Shown: in pieces, positions 28,016 through 37,239 of the stretch
Numbering within the stretch: position 1 is the first letter of the stretch
How the letters are laid out: the number at the start of each line of letters is the position of its first letter
NCBI GenBank assembly: GCA_036939975.1
Contig: JALLPB010000003.1
Coordinates: forward strand, 1 to 37,336
DNA length: 37,336 bases
From: Cyclostephanos tholiformis
Lineage: Eukaryota > Bacillariophyta > Thalassiosirophyceae > Thalassiosirales > Thalassiosiraceae
Reading direction: 5' to 3'
Position numbers and translations under genes: made by a program
The notes under the pieces: generated by a model
The model's input: the letters and a program-made list of their open reading frames with translations, nothing else
Database searches by the model: none
What the model was told of the DNA's origin: nothing

Positions 28016-29740
28016 ATGATGATGAGCCCTCCGGCAATACTACTAGCGCTTGTGATCGCGGCCCTGTCTCCTTCCGACGCCCTGTTGACCCCCTCATTTC
28101 AACGCTCTGCGCGATATTCATCAGCGCAGTCCTACTCAAGCGGCGGGAACGATGACGACCCACCTCGTTCGTCACTGCCACGATCCCGATCATTGCGTCG
28201 GCTGCAGATCGGATCGGATTTTCGACAGTGGCACCAACAACATCAAGGTGCCCGATCAACGACGGAAAAATCCGTGAAGGAGACGATCAGACCACCGCCG
28301 CGGCCCGTTCCTCGGCGGGCCATGCCGCACGTTCGACATTCAAGTCGTGCCGAGAGCGCTGCGAGTGTGGGATACATAATCCAACAAGGTGATGCGACGG
28401 CACCGAATGCCGCCGCGGCGAATGAGCCTTCCGACAGCTGGAAGGATCTGCGGCGTATCGGACGTACGGTGAGGGTGAGGCCTCTCCGAACCATACGAAG
28501 AATCGTCCATCGGAGCCAAGAATCGCAACTAGATCGGCAAGGAGAAATTCGAATCGAAGCCATCGGAAACAAGAAATCTGTAGGTATTCGTATAATAAGC
28601 AATTCGGAAGATAATTGGTCAAGGCTATTAATGTCTAGTCGCCCACAGATAGATGAGTTGGTGGACAAGACGGACAAAATAATATTACCCAATAGGGGTG
28701 TAAGCGGGGGTGCACGTCGTGTCACCTTTAAGGCCACGCGAGAAGCATCTAAGCCACTCACATCCAAGCCCATAGCGACATTGACTGAGTACATGACGCA
28801 ACCTGTCAGCCAGTACTCTCTGCTTTCGTTTCACGATGCAGAAGGATTGAGTGGTAGCGACAATTACAAACAACCCGTGTCAAGACGATGGCACATTCGA
28901 CGACTCACCAAAGAGGAAGCCAGGAATTACATCGACTCCGCCTCGTCATCAGACGAGGCTGAGGTAATGGAAGAGTCAAATCTGTTCCGACTAGCGGTGC
29001 CGCTATTGCCCTTGATCGGGTGGGACCTTACACCCGTGATTGATTTGGAAGTGATCCCTCCGAAGAATAATATTTCACTCGGAGGAAGAGTGAAAGAAAG
29101 CTCGTCGATCCATGATAGTACGAGCGGGAAAATTGACGAAGCCTACGTCATCTATGAGACTTCAGATGAAGCCAGCGATGTTGAATCTACGTCCTCATCC
29201 AAATGGGCACCTCTTCGTGGGATTCGTAAGCGAATGAATCATCACGGCCACAGCACAAAAAGCGACGTCGTGAATTCTCCTCTCCCACCACCAGTTGTAA
29301 GGATAAGATCGCTGAAAGTGTCCTTGCTCTCCACCCAGAGAGAAGTGAGCGAGGTAATGTCGCGCAAGACCAAGAAGGACAAGATCCATCAGATGAGGGG
29401 TAGTAACATGCAAAAAGAAGCCATCGAAATTGTAGGCAAGGTGGAAGAGTGGCTCAAGCCTCACATCACATTTGAGGCTGAGCTTTCCTGGAACGACGGC
29501 GTATCATCGAATGGTGCTGGCATAGACAACGACTTGCCTTCGACCGTCACCGTGAAATCCACCGCCATTACTTCTCTCACTATCCCCAAAATACCCTCCG
29601 ATATAATCAGGAAGTCCGTACCGTCTGAATTTTTAGTGAAACGCCTCGGCGCGACTCTGACATCCCGGGCATTGGCCGTTTGCCTCCCAAGATTCTTGAA
29701 CCAGTTAGAGAAAGATTACAATAGGTGGTCCAAGGTGTGA
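28016..29740 (+). CDS. Plastid-targeted DUF1997-like protein
   Basis: The protein is 574 residues in one exon, starting MMMSPPAILLALVIAALSPS, a signal peptide ending SDA|LLTPSF, then a long Arg/Ser-rich region that could include the transit peptide. From about 255 the sequence follows the plan of the DUF1997 family of cyanobacteria and plastids: a short block YMTQPVSQYSLL, later FRLAVPLLPLIGWDLTPVI, then beta-rich segments (IRSLKVSLLS, ITFEAELSW), and a C-terminal segment with SLTIPKIPSDIIRKS ahead of a helix. The function of the family is unknown. Spacers rich in Ser and acidic residues inflate the length compared with cyanobacterial members. The family assignment is moderate; plastid location is inferred from the leader and the family's distribution. 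Confidence 0.6.
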   Translation: MMMSPPAILLALVIAALSPSDALLTPSFQRSARYSSAQSYSSGGNDDDPPRSSLPRSRSLRRLQIGSDFRQWHQQHQGARSTTEKSVKETIRPPPRPVPRRAMPHVRHSSRAESAASVGYIIQQGDATAPNAAAANEPSDSWKDLRRIGRTVRVRPLRTIRRIVHRSQESQLDRQGEIRIEAIGNKKSVGIRIISNSEDNWSRLLMSSRPQIDELVDKTDKIILPNRGVSGGARRVTFKATREASKPLTSKPIATLTEYMTQPVSQYSLLSFHDAEGLSGSDNYKQPVSRRWHIRRLTKEEARNYIDSASSSDEAEVMEESNLFRLAVPLLPLIGWDLTPVIDLEVIPPKNNISLGGRVKESSSIHDSTSGKIDEAYVIYETSDEASDVESTSSSKWAPLRGIRKRMNHHGHSTKSDVVNSPLPPPVVRIRSLKVSLLSTQREVSEVMSRKTKKDKIHQMRGSNMQKEAIEIVGKVEEWLKPHITFEAELSWNDGVSSNGAGIDNDLPSTVTVKSTAITSLTIPKIPSDIIRKSVPSEFLVKRLGATLTSRALAVCLPRFLNQLEKDYNRWSKV

Positions 29741-30114
29741 CGAATAGTGTAATAATTCCAGCTTTTGATTCTATTATTTACGAAATAGGAACATAATACC
29801 ACGAGCAATTAGCACAAGGTATTCGGTTTAACAAAAATGAAACAAGTGCCGTGTAAATAGTTGGCTAATGACTACAGACGCCAAGCAAGACGAGAATCGT
29901 TATATATACTGTGTGATAGTTTCGGCCGTCAAGGGTCTGGTCCTTTTTTTTTCTTATCTGGACTCACACCTCCTTAGAAGGGGACGTTGCAGCGAGGCAA
30001 GATGACGGACGGTGGCAAAGGACAAGCATTCGAGGAACTTATAAGACTATGGACTCAACTGTGCACCTAAAAATGAACGGAACGATTAATTAAATTACGG
30101 TGGTCGTTTGGGTT
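29741..30114. other. Convergent 3' intergenic region
   Basis: This is 374 bp between the stops of the DUF1997-like gene and the 30115-31146 gene. It is AT-rich with an eight-T run near 29945. It should hold both 3' UTRs. I see no gene or repeat. Confidence 0.5.
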
Positions 30115-31146
30115 TCATCCTATGCCGTAACCACCGTGTCTCCTGCCCTTTCCGGGCTTCACGCCCTTTGGTTTCGTTTTCGTATCATGCCCCTTCCCTT
30201 CGACGTTATTGAATAAATATGCGATATACTTTCCAACTCGCTTACCCTGCTGACGACTTACTCCCCAGGAAATGTAATGCGGCGATAGTTGATATATGGG
30301 ACGCTTGGCCCAATCGTCTTCGTCGTTGTCATCCTCTCCTTCGTCATCATCATCAACAACGGCTCCCTCATCGCTCTCATCTCTATCAAGGACGATCGCG
30401 TCGAAGGTGCCATTTTCCGCCTCGTTCGTGCTGACCTCTATCCCGAATTCCGCGAATATCCTATCCCTCAACTCCATACCAACATATCGAAAATCCCCCG
30501 GTAGCCTGAGGGGCGACAGATCCACGACGAGACGATCGTGACGACGATCATCATCGATATTGCCCGGTCCGAGCTTGTGCAATACCACCATCGGCCTCCC
30601 CCTTGCATCCATTAGGTTCCTGTACGTGTTCAACAACGGCGCATCCCGCCTCTGCGATCGATATCCCGATCCCGTCACCTGGAGGTATCCGTCCCGCCTG
30701 GCCCGATCGAAGGTATCCCGCTCGTCGTCGTTGAGGCGATGCGGCACGCCCCGACTGCCGGTCCCCCTCCTTTTGGCGGGCATTCCCCACGATATACGCT
30801 CGACGTCCCGAACGTCGGGCCTGATGCAGTCCCGTCGTGCTCGCCAGGAGTAGGACGTCGATTTCGTTGACGACGACGACGACGACGACGACGATGCCGA
30901 TTCCGGCGTGGCGACGTCGTCGCCATCGTGGCGCATGTCGTACGACGTGTCGTCGTCCGTCGTCGCCGTCGTCGTCGTCGTCACGACAACTGAAAGGGGG
31001 CGGACGAGGGGGGCGTTTCGATGATGATGCGGCCGGCGGAACGACGGCGTCGTAAACGCCGCCGCCGCAGATGACGACGAGGACGCGTGGGTCGACGGTA
31101 GGAGGACGATGGACGACGGGAGTATGACGCGCGAGCATATCCTCAT
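30115..31146 (-). CDS. Conserved plastid-targeted protein, function unknown
   Basis: The protein is 343 residues in one exon. The leader has a hydrophobic stretch and Ser/Ala-rich AAAA|F at 30/31, an ASAF-like plastid motif, then Thr-, Asp- and Ser-rich low complexity (nine-serine run at 85-93). The folded core begins near 108: RPDVRDVERISWGMPAKRRG, then GTGSRGVPHRLN, DGYLQVTGSGYR and DAPLLNTYRNLMDARGRP. The dense Trp/Gly/Arg-containing motifs look strongly conserved, and I believe similar proteins occur in other photosynthetic stramenopiles, but I know no function. Later come an acidic insert (about 267-285) and a basic Gly-rich tail. The basic core could bind RNA or anionic surfaces; that is inference only. 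Confidence 0.7.
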   Translation of the reverse strand: MRICSRVILPSSIVLLPSTHASSSSSAAAAFTTPSFRRPHHHRNAPLVRPLSVVVTTTTTATTDDDTSYDMRHDGDDVATPESASSSSSSSSSTKSTSYSWRARRDCIRPDVRDVERISWGMPAKRRGTGSRGVPHRLNDDERDTFDRARRDGYLQVTGSGYRSQRRDAPLLNTYRNLMDARGRPMVVLHKLGPGNIDDDRRHDRLVVDLSPLRLPGDFRYVGMELRDRIFAEFGIEVSTNEAENGTFDAIVLDRDESDEGAVVDDDDEGEDDNDEDDWAKRPIYQLSPHYISWGVSRQQGKRVGKYIAYLFNNVEGKGHDTKTKPKGVKPGKGRRHGGYGIG

Positions 31147-31621
31147 TGTTATACCTTACTTGGGGGTTTTTTCGACCCCCACCACCACTTTATCTATGCT
31201 CGCGGCGACGGTGGTCGGAGGATTACCATAGGAGGTGGTGGTGGGAGAGACTTGCTATTATTGCCTCCATCATGTTGTTGCCGAACAATGAGTCAGCGCT
31301 TGGAATTGGGCGGGGGGTCACAGCGATGAATCGTAGGTAAAGTACCTTACATACACATTACCTATTATTTAGGTACTACCTATCTCCAATGTTGTACGTA
31401 GAAATGAACTTAGGTAGGTAATCTCCTAAGATAGGTAGGTATACATCATAATAGTACGATGAAACTGTAATGAAATGGCGGGAAGAGTGGCCCAACCCGC
31501 GGCGGCGGTCCGCACGCCCGCCCGCCATGCATGGCATATGTGACATTACCCGTGCGGGCGGCGTCGGCGGTCGGCGGCAGGTCAGTTGCACGCAGCTCTC
31601 TAGCAGAGGTGGGCGAAAATA
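31147..31621. promoter_or_regulatory. Divergent promoter region upstream of Sam50
   Basis: This is 475 bp. A cluster of GTAGG-type motifs runs from 31333 to 31442 (GTAGGTAA, AGGTACTACC, TAGGTAGGTA at 31411-31420, ATAGGTAGGT at 31431-31440). It is followed by TGGCGGGAA (31476-31484), GTCCGCACGC (31508-31517) and CATGCATGGCA (31526-31536), then GC-rich sequence up to the ATG. No gene is seen. Confidence 0.5.
31476..31536 (+). promoter_or_regulatory. Three-block promoter module upstream of Sam50
   Basis: The blocks TGGCGGGAA, GTCCGCACGC and CATGCATGGCA are in the same order as in the IleRS promoter. They span 61 bp (57 bp in IleRS) and end 85 bp before the ATG. Both genes are needed for organelle biogenesis, so shared regulation is plausible but untested. 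Confidence 0.45.
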
Positions 31622-32107
31622 ATGTCGGCGGCGTCATCGTCATCCGCGGGCGACAAGGATCGAGAGAGGGATGGCGGGAGTAAACCTGAATCTCGGCCGG
31701 AGGATGGATGGCATCATCATCATACCACCCCATTCCCCCCCCCCCGCGAGGGAGGAACGTCATCCCTCGCGCATACGAAACGGAGATTCGCATCGGATTA
31801 CGAGCTGCCCCTCGCTTACCCCGCCAAGGTCGTTCTCTTCGCGGGGGACTCGCCGTCGTCGTCCACCGACATCGACGTACGAGGTGCGACGATTCCGAAG
31901 GGAACGACGATGCCGCGAACGTCCCCGGACTTCGTTAACGCGCGACTGCTCGAGGCGGGGGTGCGCCTCGGCGGCCACGTCGGCGCGGGCTCGTCGTCGT
32001 CGTCGTCGTCGTCGTCGCTAGCGAGTCACTCCGACTCGGTGGGGCGATTCATTCGTGATATGGAGGGGACGGGATGCTACGATGCCGTTAGGGTGCACAT
32101 TGGCATG

Positions 32108-32140
<33 letters not shown>

Positions 32141-33679
32141 TCTTCGGGTGGATGCGACGTGACCGTTCAACTTCGCGAGAAGAGATGGTACAAGCTGCAC
32201 GTCGGGGGCGGGATCAACGCCGACGACATCTCCTCGTTCGGGGGGGGTGGGGGTGGCACGGGAAACGGCGGCTTCATCGGCGGTGGCATCGGCGAGCTTC
32301 CCAAGCTCCAATTCGAAACGTCGGCGTCCCTTCTCAACCTATCGGGACACGCCGACGTGAGCTCGGCGTCATACTCGGTCGATCAGGCGGGCAATTCGTC
32401 GTTCGCGTTCACGCACGATAGGCCGTTGGTATCGTGCCTCCCCAGACACGGCGCATCGTACCGTCGACTATCTTCGTTGCCCCCGCCTAACGACGACGCG
32501 CGCGATGGCGCGATCGCATCGTCTGCCCATCGCGCGCACGGTCCCCTCGGGTCGCGAACGTCCCTCGGCCTGCACGCGACGATCCTCGACGAGGATTACG
32601 AACGCACACGCTCGTCGAAGGAGTACGTCCGATCCGTGGGGGTTAGATTGTCCAATCACAACATAGGGATCGGTGGGGTCGGTACGTGCAGGCCGTCGAC
32701 TTCCCCCCCCGAATCCATGGCGGGGCCGTACCTGTACGCGGAGTGGAATGCGTCGATCAGGGACGTCCTGCCGAGGCGATGTCCCGACCGTCCGTATCGA
32801 TTGGATTGCTCCCGGGAGGTGGCGCTCGATGCCGGGACGAGCATCAAGCACTCGCTCGCGGCCGGACTTTACATGAACGGCAATCGCGTGAACGATCGAC
32901 AAAATCCGACGTCGGGGTACGATGGACACGTTGCGGGAGAGTTGGCGGGACCTCCGGGGGACGTTGGATACTGGAAGTTGAGGGGAGGGGCGTCGTATCA
33001 TTTGCCCGTTCGGTCGTTATTGCGGCGCTCCATGGCATCGAGTAGGATGAACGATGATGATACGCATGCCGGGAGCGATTCGGGGGGTCCTCGCGACGTC
33101 GACGGAGGGTCGTCGTCCGAGCCGCGTTCGGTGACGGGCATGACACTCCACTCGTCGTTCAACTGCGGAGTCATCCGTCCGTTGACTTTCGGTGGATCTC
33201 TCGGCGGCAGCGGCGCGAATGGAGCGGGGGGGGCGTCGTCCCTGCCTCCGTCGGATAGATTCTACGTCGGCGGGCCGGGACAACTGCGCGGCTTTCTCCC
33301 ATCGGGGATCGGACCGCGATCGAAGGGGGGTGGGTCATGTGTCCCGGGCGGAGACGCACTCGGTGGCGACCTCTTCTACGCGTCAACGTTCGCGGTCTCG
33401 GCTCCTTTCCCGTCATGCCTACCCGCGTTGCGCGAGAATGGTGCGCGTTTGTTCGGTTTCGCCAACGCAGGCACTTGCGTCTCGGCATCGCCCCTGGTCG
33501 GGTTGGGATGTTCGCCGGTCTGGAATCAGATTCTGACGAGCACTCGTCTTGCAGTTGGCGGTGGCGTGTCGGTGGGATCCCCCATCGGTCGATTAGAGGC
33601 GACGTATGCGGTGCCACTTCGGTACGGCCCGCGGGATGCGCGGAGGTTGGTCCAGTTCGGCATATCGGCCCATTTCTAG
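31622..33679 (+). CDS. Sam50/Omp85 mitochondrial outer-membrane insertase
   Basis: The protein is 685 residues in one exon with no cleavable leader, as expected for Sam50. A single POTRA domain lies at about 100-190 (SPDFVNARLLEAG, then CYDAVRVHIG, then VTVQLREKRWYKL). The rest is a 16-strand beta-barrel. The Omp85 signature is clear: YVGGPGQLRGF with LRGF at 555-558, then GGDLFYASTF, then GFANAGT, and a last strand ending in Phe. Sam50 inserts beta-barrel proteins into the mitochondrial outer membrane. A Toc75/Omp85 of the plastid would carry a bipartite leader, absent here. Two poly-Ser runs (124-132 and 164-175) and Gly/Ser-rich loops lengthen it beyond the usual roughly 450-500 residues. 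Codon use in these runs is almost all TCG. Confidence 0.9.
31991..32146 (+). repeat. Two (TCG)n trinucleotide repeats inside Sam50
   Basis: Runs of TCG at about 31991-32017 and 32111-32146 encode serine tracts that bracket the second half of the POTRA domain. Trinucleotide runs vary in length without breaking the frame. Confidence 0.75.
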
Positions 33680-33879
33680 TAGTTTAAGGGATGTACTTAA
33701 TTATCAAGGAGGAGCGAAGAGCGCCCGATCATCTACTTTGTTCCGAACCAGCTATCAAATGGGGCGAATTATTATTTATTTGCTCTCTCTCTAGAGTACA
33801 TGAAAATGTTCACAAGTGAGTAGTAAAGGGAGGTGGCAGACGCTCTCGTCATCTTCGCTCCCATCCGCAACGGAAGATT

Positions 33880-36800
33880 CTACTTCTTGTTTGATGAATC
33901 CAAAGAAATTTTTGGCTTCTGCCTCATGGCTCTCGGCTTGAACGAAAGAACGTCAAAAGACAGAGAGCTCGGGGATGAGGTCGATGCCACATCATGTTTC
34001 TCCTTTTGATCACCGTCTGCCTTTATTTTTCCGTCGTCACGTTTCCCTTCCACTTCAAGCTCCATGCCATCAACGCTCGACTTCTTCAGTTTATTCCTCT
34101 TGGAGACCTTGCCCTCTCCCTTGGGATTGACGCGATGCATTCCCGGTGGAACCACTCCCACTGCGGGCAGATGAGACCTCTGAATCTTGACCGGTTGTTC
34201 TCCGACCTTGAACTCTCCATCCCTTCGCAATGCATCCTCCACAGACGAACGCTCTTCAAATTGGATCAATCCAGCGCATTTAGATTCGCCGTGAAAGTGG
34301 TGACCGCCCTTCCCCGTGAGCTTTTCACGGAGTATCCTAGCATGCACGACAGCGCCGAATTCGTGGCGGAATGCATCGACCAGGTCCATATCCTGAATGT
34401 CCTTGCTGAGCTTAGATACGTGAATCGTGTACGGATGAGCGGGGTAGTCTAATTTCCCTATGCGAACCCTGTGCACTCCATCTGTCATCTTGGGTTGTTT
34501 CAGATTGGTCTTAACTTTCACCCTTTTCGATCGCTTGTCGTTTTCGTTTTCGTCGTTTTCATCATAATTTTCGGTGATTTTGGATGGTCCATTCTCGTAG
34601 TGAAAGGCACTACCGTTGGCCTCGAGCTTTCTCTTACCATGTAAATCTTCTCGGATATTCAGCGTATTAGTGATCGTAGCCTCGGCGGGTTCCCAGTTCG
34701 CCAGCTTACTGCGCACTAGTGATTGCGCATGGGAAAAACTCTCCTCCGAGCCCCAGTTGCGTTCGAAAGCCAAATATTCACGACACAGGTCCAAGAGAGC
34801 AGCATCGTAGTCTCTTTGAAACATCGTGCCATCGATTCCTCTCTCCATCAGTAATTCCTTCTTGTCAATAGGAGCAGTAGTTGTCCGGCAGGCTTTTCTC
34901 ACACATGACATGGCTCGATTATATAAACCCCGAGTTGTACGAACCGTGGATACTACTCCGCCAATACTGTCAGGCTTTGACTGTGTTGAATTACTACCCC
35001 TCCCTATCAAGTATATGTGAGATGCACGTGTGTATTGTATATATTCCCTCCATGAATCGGGGTGACTTGGTTTTTGACTCTTGACCAGCTTTTCAAAACT
35101 TTGTATGGCTTCCATGTCTGCTAGCACATCATTGTCCTTTTCATTTTCATCATCATTATCAAAGGCTTTCTTCAAAGCCATAAATATAGGACATAGCGTG
35201 TACGCCTCATTCAGAGCGCGGTGTTTCCAAAATGCTACTCTAAGTGAGTCAGTCGCAGCTTGATCGTTGTCCGTTTTACTGCCGTGTAGATAGCTATCCG
35301 CTTCGTCGTACATGTCTCGAATGTCTTCAATCAAATCTTGGACTTCCTCCATGGTAGTGAGGTTCAACAATTCGTAACAGACTGTGCCGTTGGATGAGCT
35401 CTTGCGGTTTGAAGTAGGTACAACGTTCATTTCTTCAGTGTCGTCATAATCTTTTCCATGGCCATTATTTGATGATGTTGTAGTGCCCAAAGATATGCGA
35501 CTCATCAGCTTCCTCGTCACTACAAGTATCGCCACGAGCCTTAAATGCAACAAGGCCTTTCGGTTGTGATTCAAAAATCCTAATTCGGAACATTCCTTGA
35601 CAACTGCAGTAATATCATCGGGTTCCAAATTGGACGCTGATATCATACCTAGTGTGGTCATCCGTATTTCAAAAAGGTTACAGCTGTAAGGACAATTTCT
35701 TACGGCACGATGGGATGTCGATCGAAGAGAAGATGAGAGTTCTTGTTCCCGTTGGCTTTGCCCGCCATTGCTTCGTAGAAGAGACCACTCGGCTCGAAGA
35801 AAAGTCATGTACGATACCCAGACTGATTCAACTGTAGGACATTCAGAAATAGCTCGTTCGTACAAGGAGCAAATGACCGTCTCTTTGTATTTGACCACAT
35901 GATCATCAATTGATGAGCGCTCAGTGTTATCAAAAGATTCGCCCTTCTTCATCGTGCCCTGATATATGCTTTGAAGAAATTTGGTGGCCTTTAAAAATGC
36001 CCTGCTTGTGTCTGCCCCTCCTAACCCTAGAAGAAAAGAGTTTGTGTCGCTCAACAGAACTTGAACCCATTTCGAATTATTTCTTCTCAAAGATTGCAAA
36101 TAATTCCCAATGACATTGTCGTTGGTGTTGCTATTTGATTGATCTTGCTGCTGAGCAAAAAGCGACTGTCTCGGAAGAACTATCCCTTCATTTGACATGG
36201 CAACATCTATTTCATTCTCATATGATGACAATATATTCGTGAGTGAGGATGTTTTCTTCCTTGCGACATCAATATTCGCCCAAAGAGTCGCCTTCTCTTG
36301 TGCTAGGTCGTACTTGCGTTTCTTTTGTTGTTCGTCCCCAAGACATGATGAAAGAATTATTGAACAAGCCTCATCCCAAATGTGTTCCATATCTTGCATC
36401 ATTTCGTCATTCGATCCTTCACCCATTGGAGATTCGCTCCATTCAATGAATAAAGTGGATATCTGGTTTATGATGATTTCATATTCGTTACCCTCATTTG
36501 CTCCAACGCCCTTTTTTTTTTCAGCAGAGAGTAAGAATAATAAGAATGAACCGTTCAACCGATAAATTTCTGACACAATAGCACCTTCATTGACATGAGA
36601 TCCTTTTCCCACAGATTTCAATGCACATTCAAACGCACTGGAGAGTTTGTTACGATTGGCTTGAATGTCATCTACTTCCATGCCAATCGCTCCATTCCGT
36701 GCATTGAATAGACGCAGCCCCTCACTCTGGTAGACATAATCAGCGACGGACTCTAAATAATACAACTGGAGTGCAGCACATCCCGGGAACTCGGCGAGTC

Positions 36801-37161
36801 CCAATTCCAGTATCCCCGTCGATGATTCAAGCGCACTCTTCTTAGATTCCATTTGCAGTAGCCACCACTCCTCTTGGCAATACTTCTCACTACCACCTTC
36901 AGTGGACGATTCAAGCATCATTAAGCCCTCCATCAAAACCTCCGTATCGTGTGCATATTGTATCCATAAAAGAGGCGTCATCGGGCAATGCTTCGACAGG
37001 GTTGCGAACCCATCCATCGAGTGCTGGAGCGCATCCAGGTCAGGCGCAGATGCGGCGAGGACAGAAGCGGTGGCAGTGGTTGCTTCGACAGACACATTCG
37101 CATATGCAACACGGCGGTACTCGCGGATCGAGTTGACAACATTTTCATAGTTGTACGACAT
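33880..37161 (-). CDS. SART3/Prp24-like U6 snRNP recycling factor
   Basis: The protein is 1093 residues in one exon. Most of it (about 1-850) is helical with aromatic patterns typical of HAT repeats, for example PMTPLLWIQYAHD, CPTVESVWVSYMTFLRAEW and HPDSWREYIQYTRASH. A nuclear-type basic and acidic linker follows (KRSKRVKVK), then one RRM at about 910-985 (YTIHVSKLSKDI, with GLIQFEERSSVEDALR), then a basic tail ending SFKPRAMRQKPK that may be the Lsm-interaction segment. SART3/Prp24 reanneals U4 and U6 snRNAs and contacts the Lsm2-8 ring during spliceosome recycling. Animal SART3 has two RRMs; I see one clear RRM. Other HAT proteins (Clf1, Rrp5, CstF77) lack this RRM arrangement. It converges with Sam50 (200 bp between stops). 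The upstream 67 bp contain GTAGG repeats. Confidence 0.8.
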   Translation of the reverse strand: MSYNYENVVNSIREYRRVAYANVSVEATTATASVLAASAPDLDALQHSMDGFATLSKHCPMTPLLWIQYAHDTEVLMEGLMMLESSTEGGSEKYCQEEWWLLQMESKKSALESSTGILELGLAEFPGCAALQLYYLESVADYVYQSEGLRLFNARNGAIGMEVDDIQANRNKLSSAFECALKSVGKGSHVNEGAIVSEIYRLNGSFLLFLLSAEKKKGVGANEGNEYEIIINQISTLFIEWSESPMGEGSNDEMMQDMEHIWDEACSIILSSCLGDEQQKKRKYDLAQEKATLWANIDVARKKTSSLTNILSSYENEIDVAMSNEGIVLPRQSLFAQQQDQSNSNTNDNVIGNYLQSLRRNNSKWVQVLLSDTNSFLLGLGGADTSRAFLKATKFLQSIYQGTMKKGESFDNTERSSIDDHVVKYKETVICSLYERAISECPTVESVWVSYMTFLRAEWSLLRSNGGQSQREQELSSSLRSTSHRAVRNCPYSCNLFEIRMTTLGMISASNLEPDDITAVVKECSELGFLNHNRKALLHLRLVAILVVTRKLMSRISLGTTTSSNNGHGKDYDDTEEMNVVPTSNRKSSSNGTVCYELLNLTTMEEVQDLIEDIRDMYDEADSYLHGSKTDNDQAATDSLRVAFWKHRALNEAYTLCPIFMALKKAFDNDDENEKDNDVLADMEAIQSFEKLVKSQKPSHPDSWREYIQYTRASHIYLIGRGSNSTQSKPDSIGGVVSTVRTTRGLYNRAMSCVRKACRTTTAPIDKKELLMERGIDGTMFQRDYDAALLDLCREYLAFERNWGSEESFSHAQSLVRSKLANWEPAEATITNTLNIREDLHGKRKLEANGSAFHYENGPSKITENYDENDENENDKRSKRVKVKTNLKQPKMTDGVHRVRIGKLDYPAHPYTIHVSKLSKDIQDMDLVDAFRHEFGAVVHARILREKLTGKGGHHFHGESKCAGLIQFEERSSVEDALRRDGEFKVGEQPVKIQRSHLPAVGVVPPGMHRVNPKGEGKVSKRNKLKKSSVDGMELEVEGKRDDGKIKADGDQKEKHDVASTSSPSSLSFDVLSFKPRAMRQKPKISLDSSNKK

Positions 37162-37224
37162 GGTCTAATAGCTGTTGTGGGTGGTGTTGAGCTGAGTTCG
37201 CTTCCACACACTACCATATCGTAC

Positions 37225-37239
37225 ACTAGGTAGGTAGGT
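37225..37239 (+). promoter_or_regulatory. GTAGG repeat upstream of the SART3-like start
   Basis: CTAGGTAGGTAGG lies about 65 bp before the minus-strand ATG at 37161. It matches the clusters upstream of at least four other genes in the window. Confidence 0.35.

Noticed and set aside
28016..28310. Minus-strand frame of 138 codons at 27843-28259
   Set aside because: It overlaps the signal peptide and transit region of the DUF1997-like gene in antisense and has no domain.
31376..31442. GTAGG cluster as a telomere-like or CRISPR-like array
   Set aside because: Copies are few, irregularly spaced and on both strands, with no uniform spacers or telomere unit.
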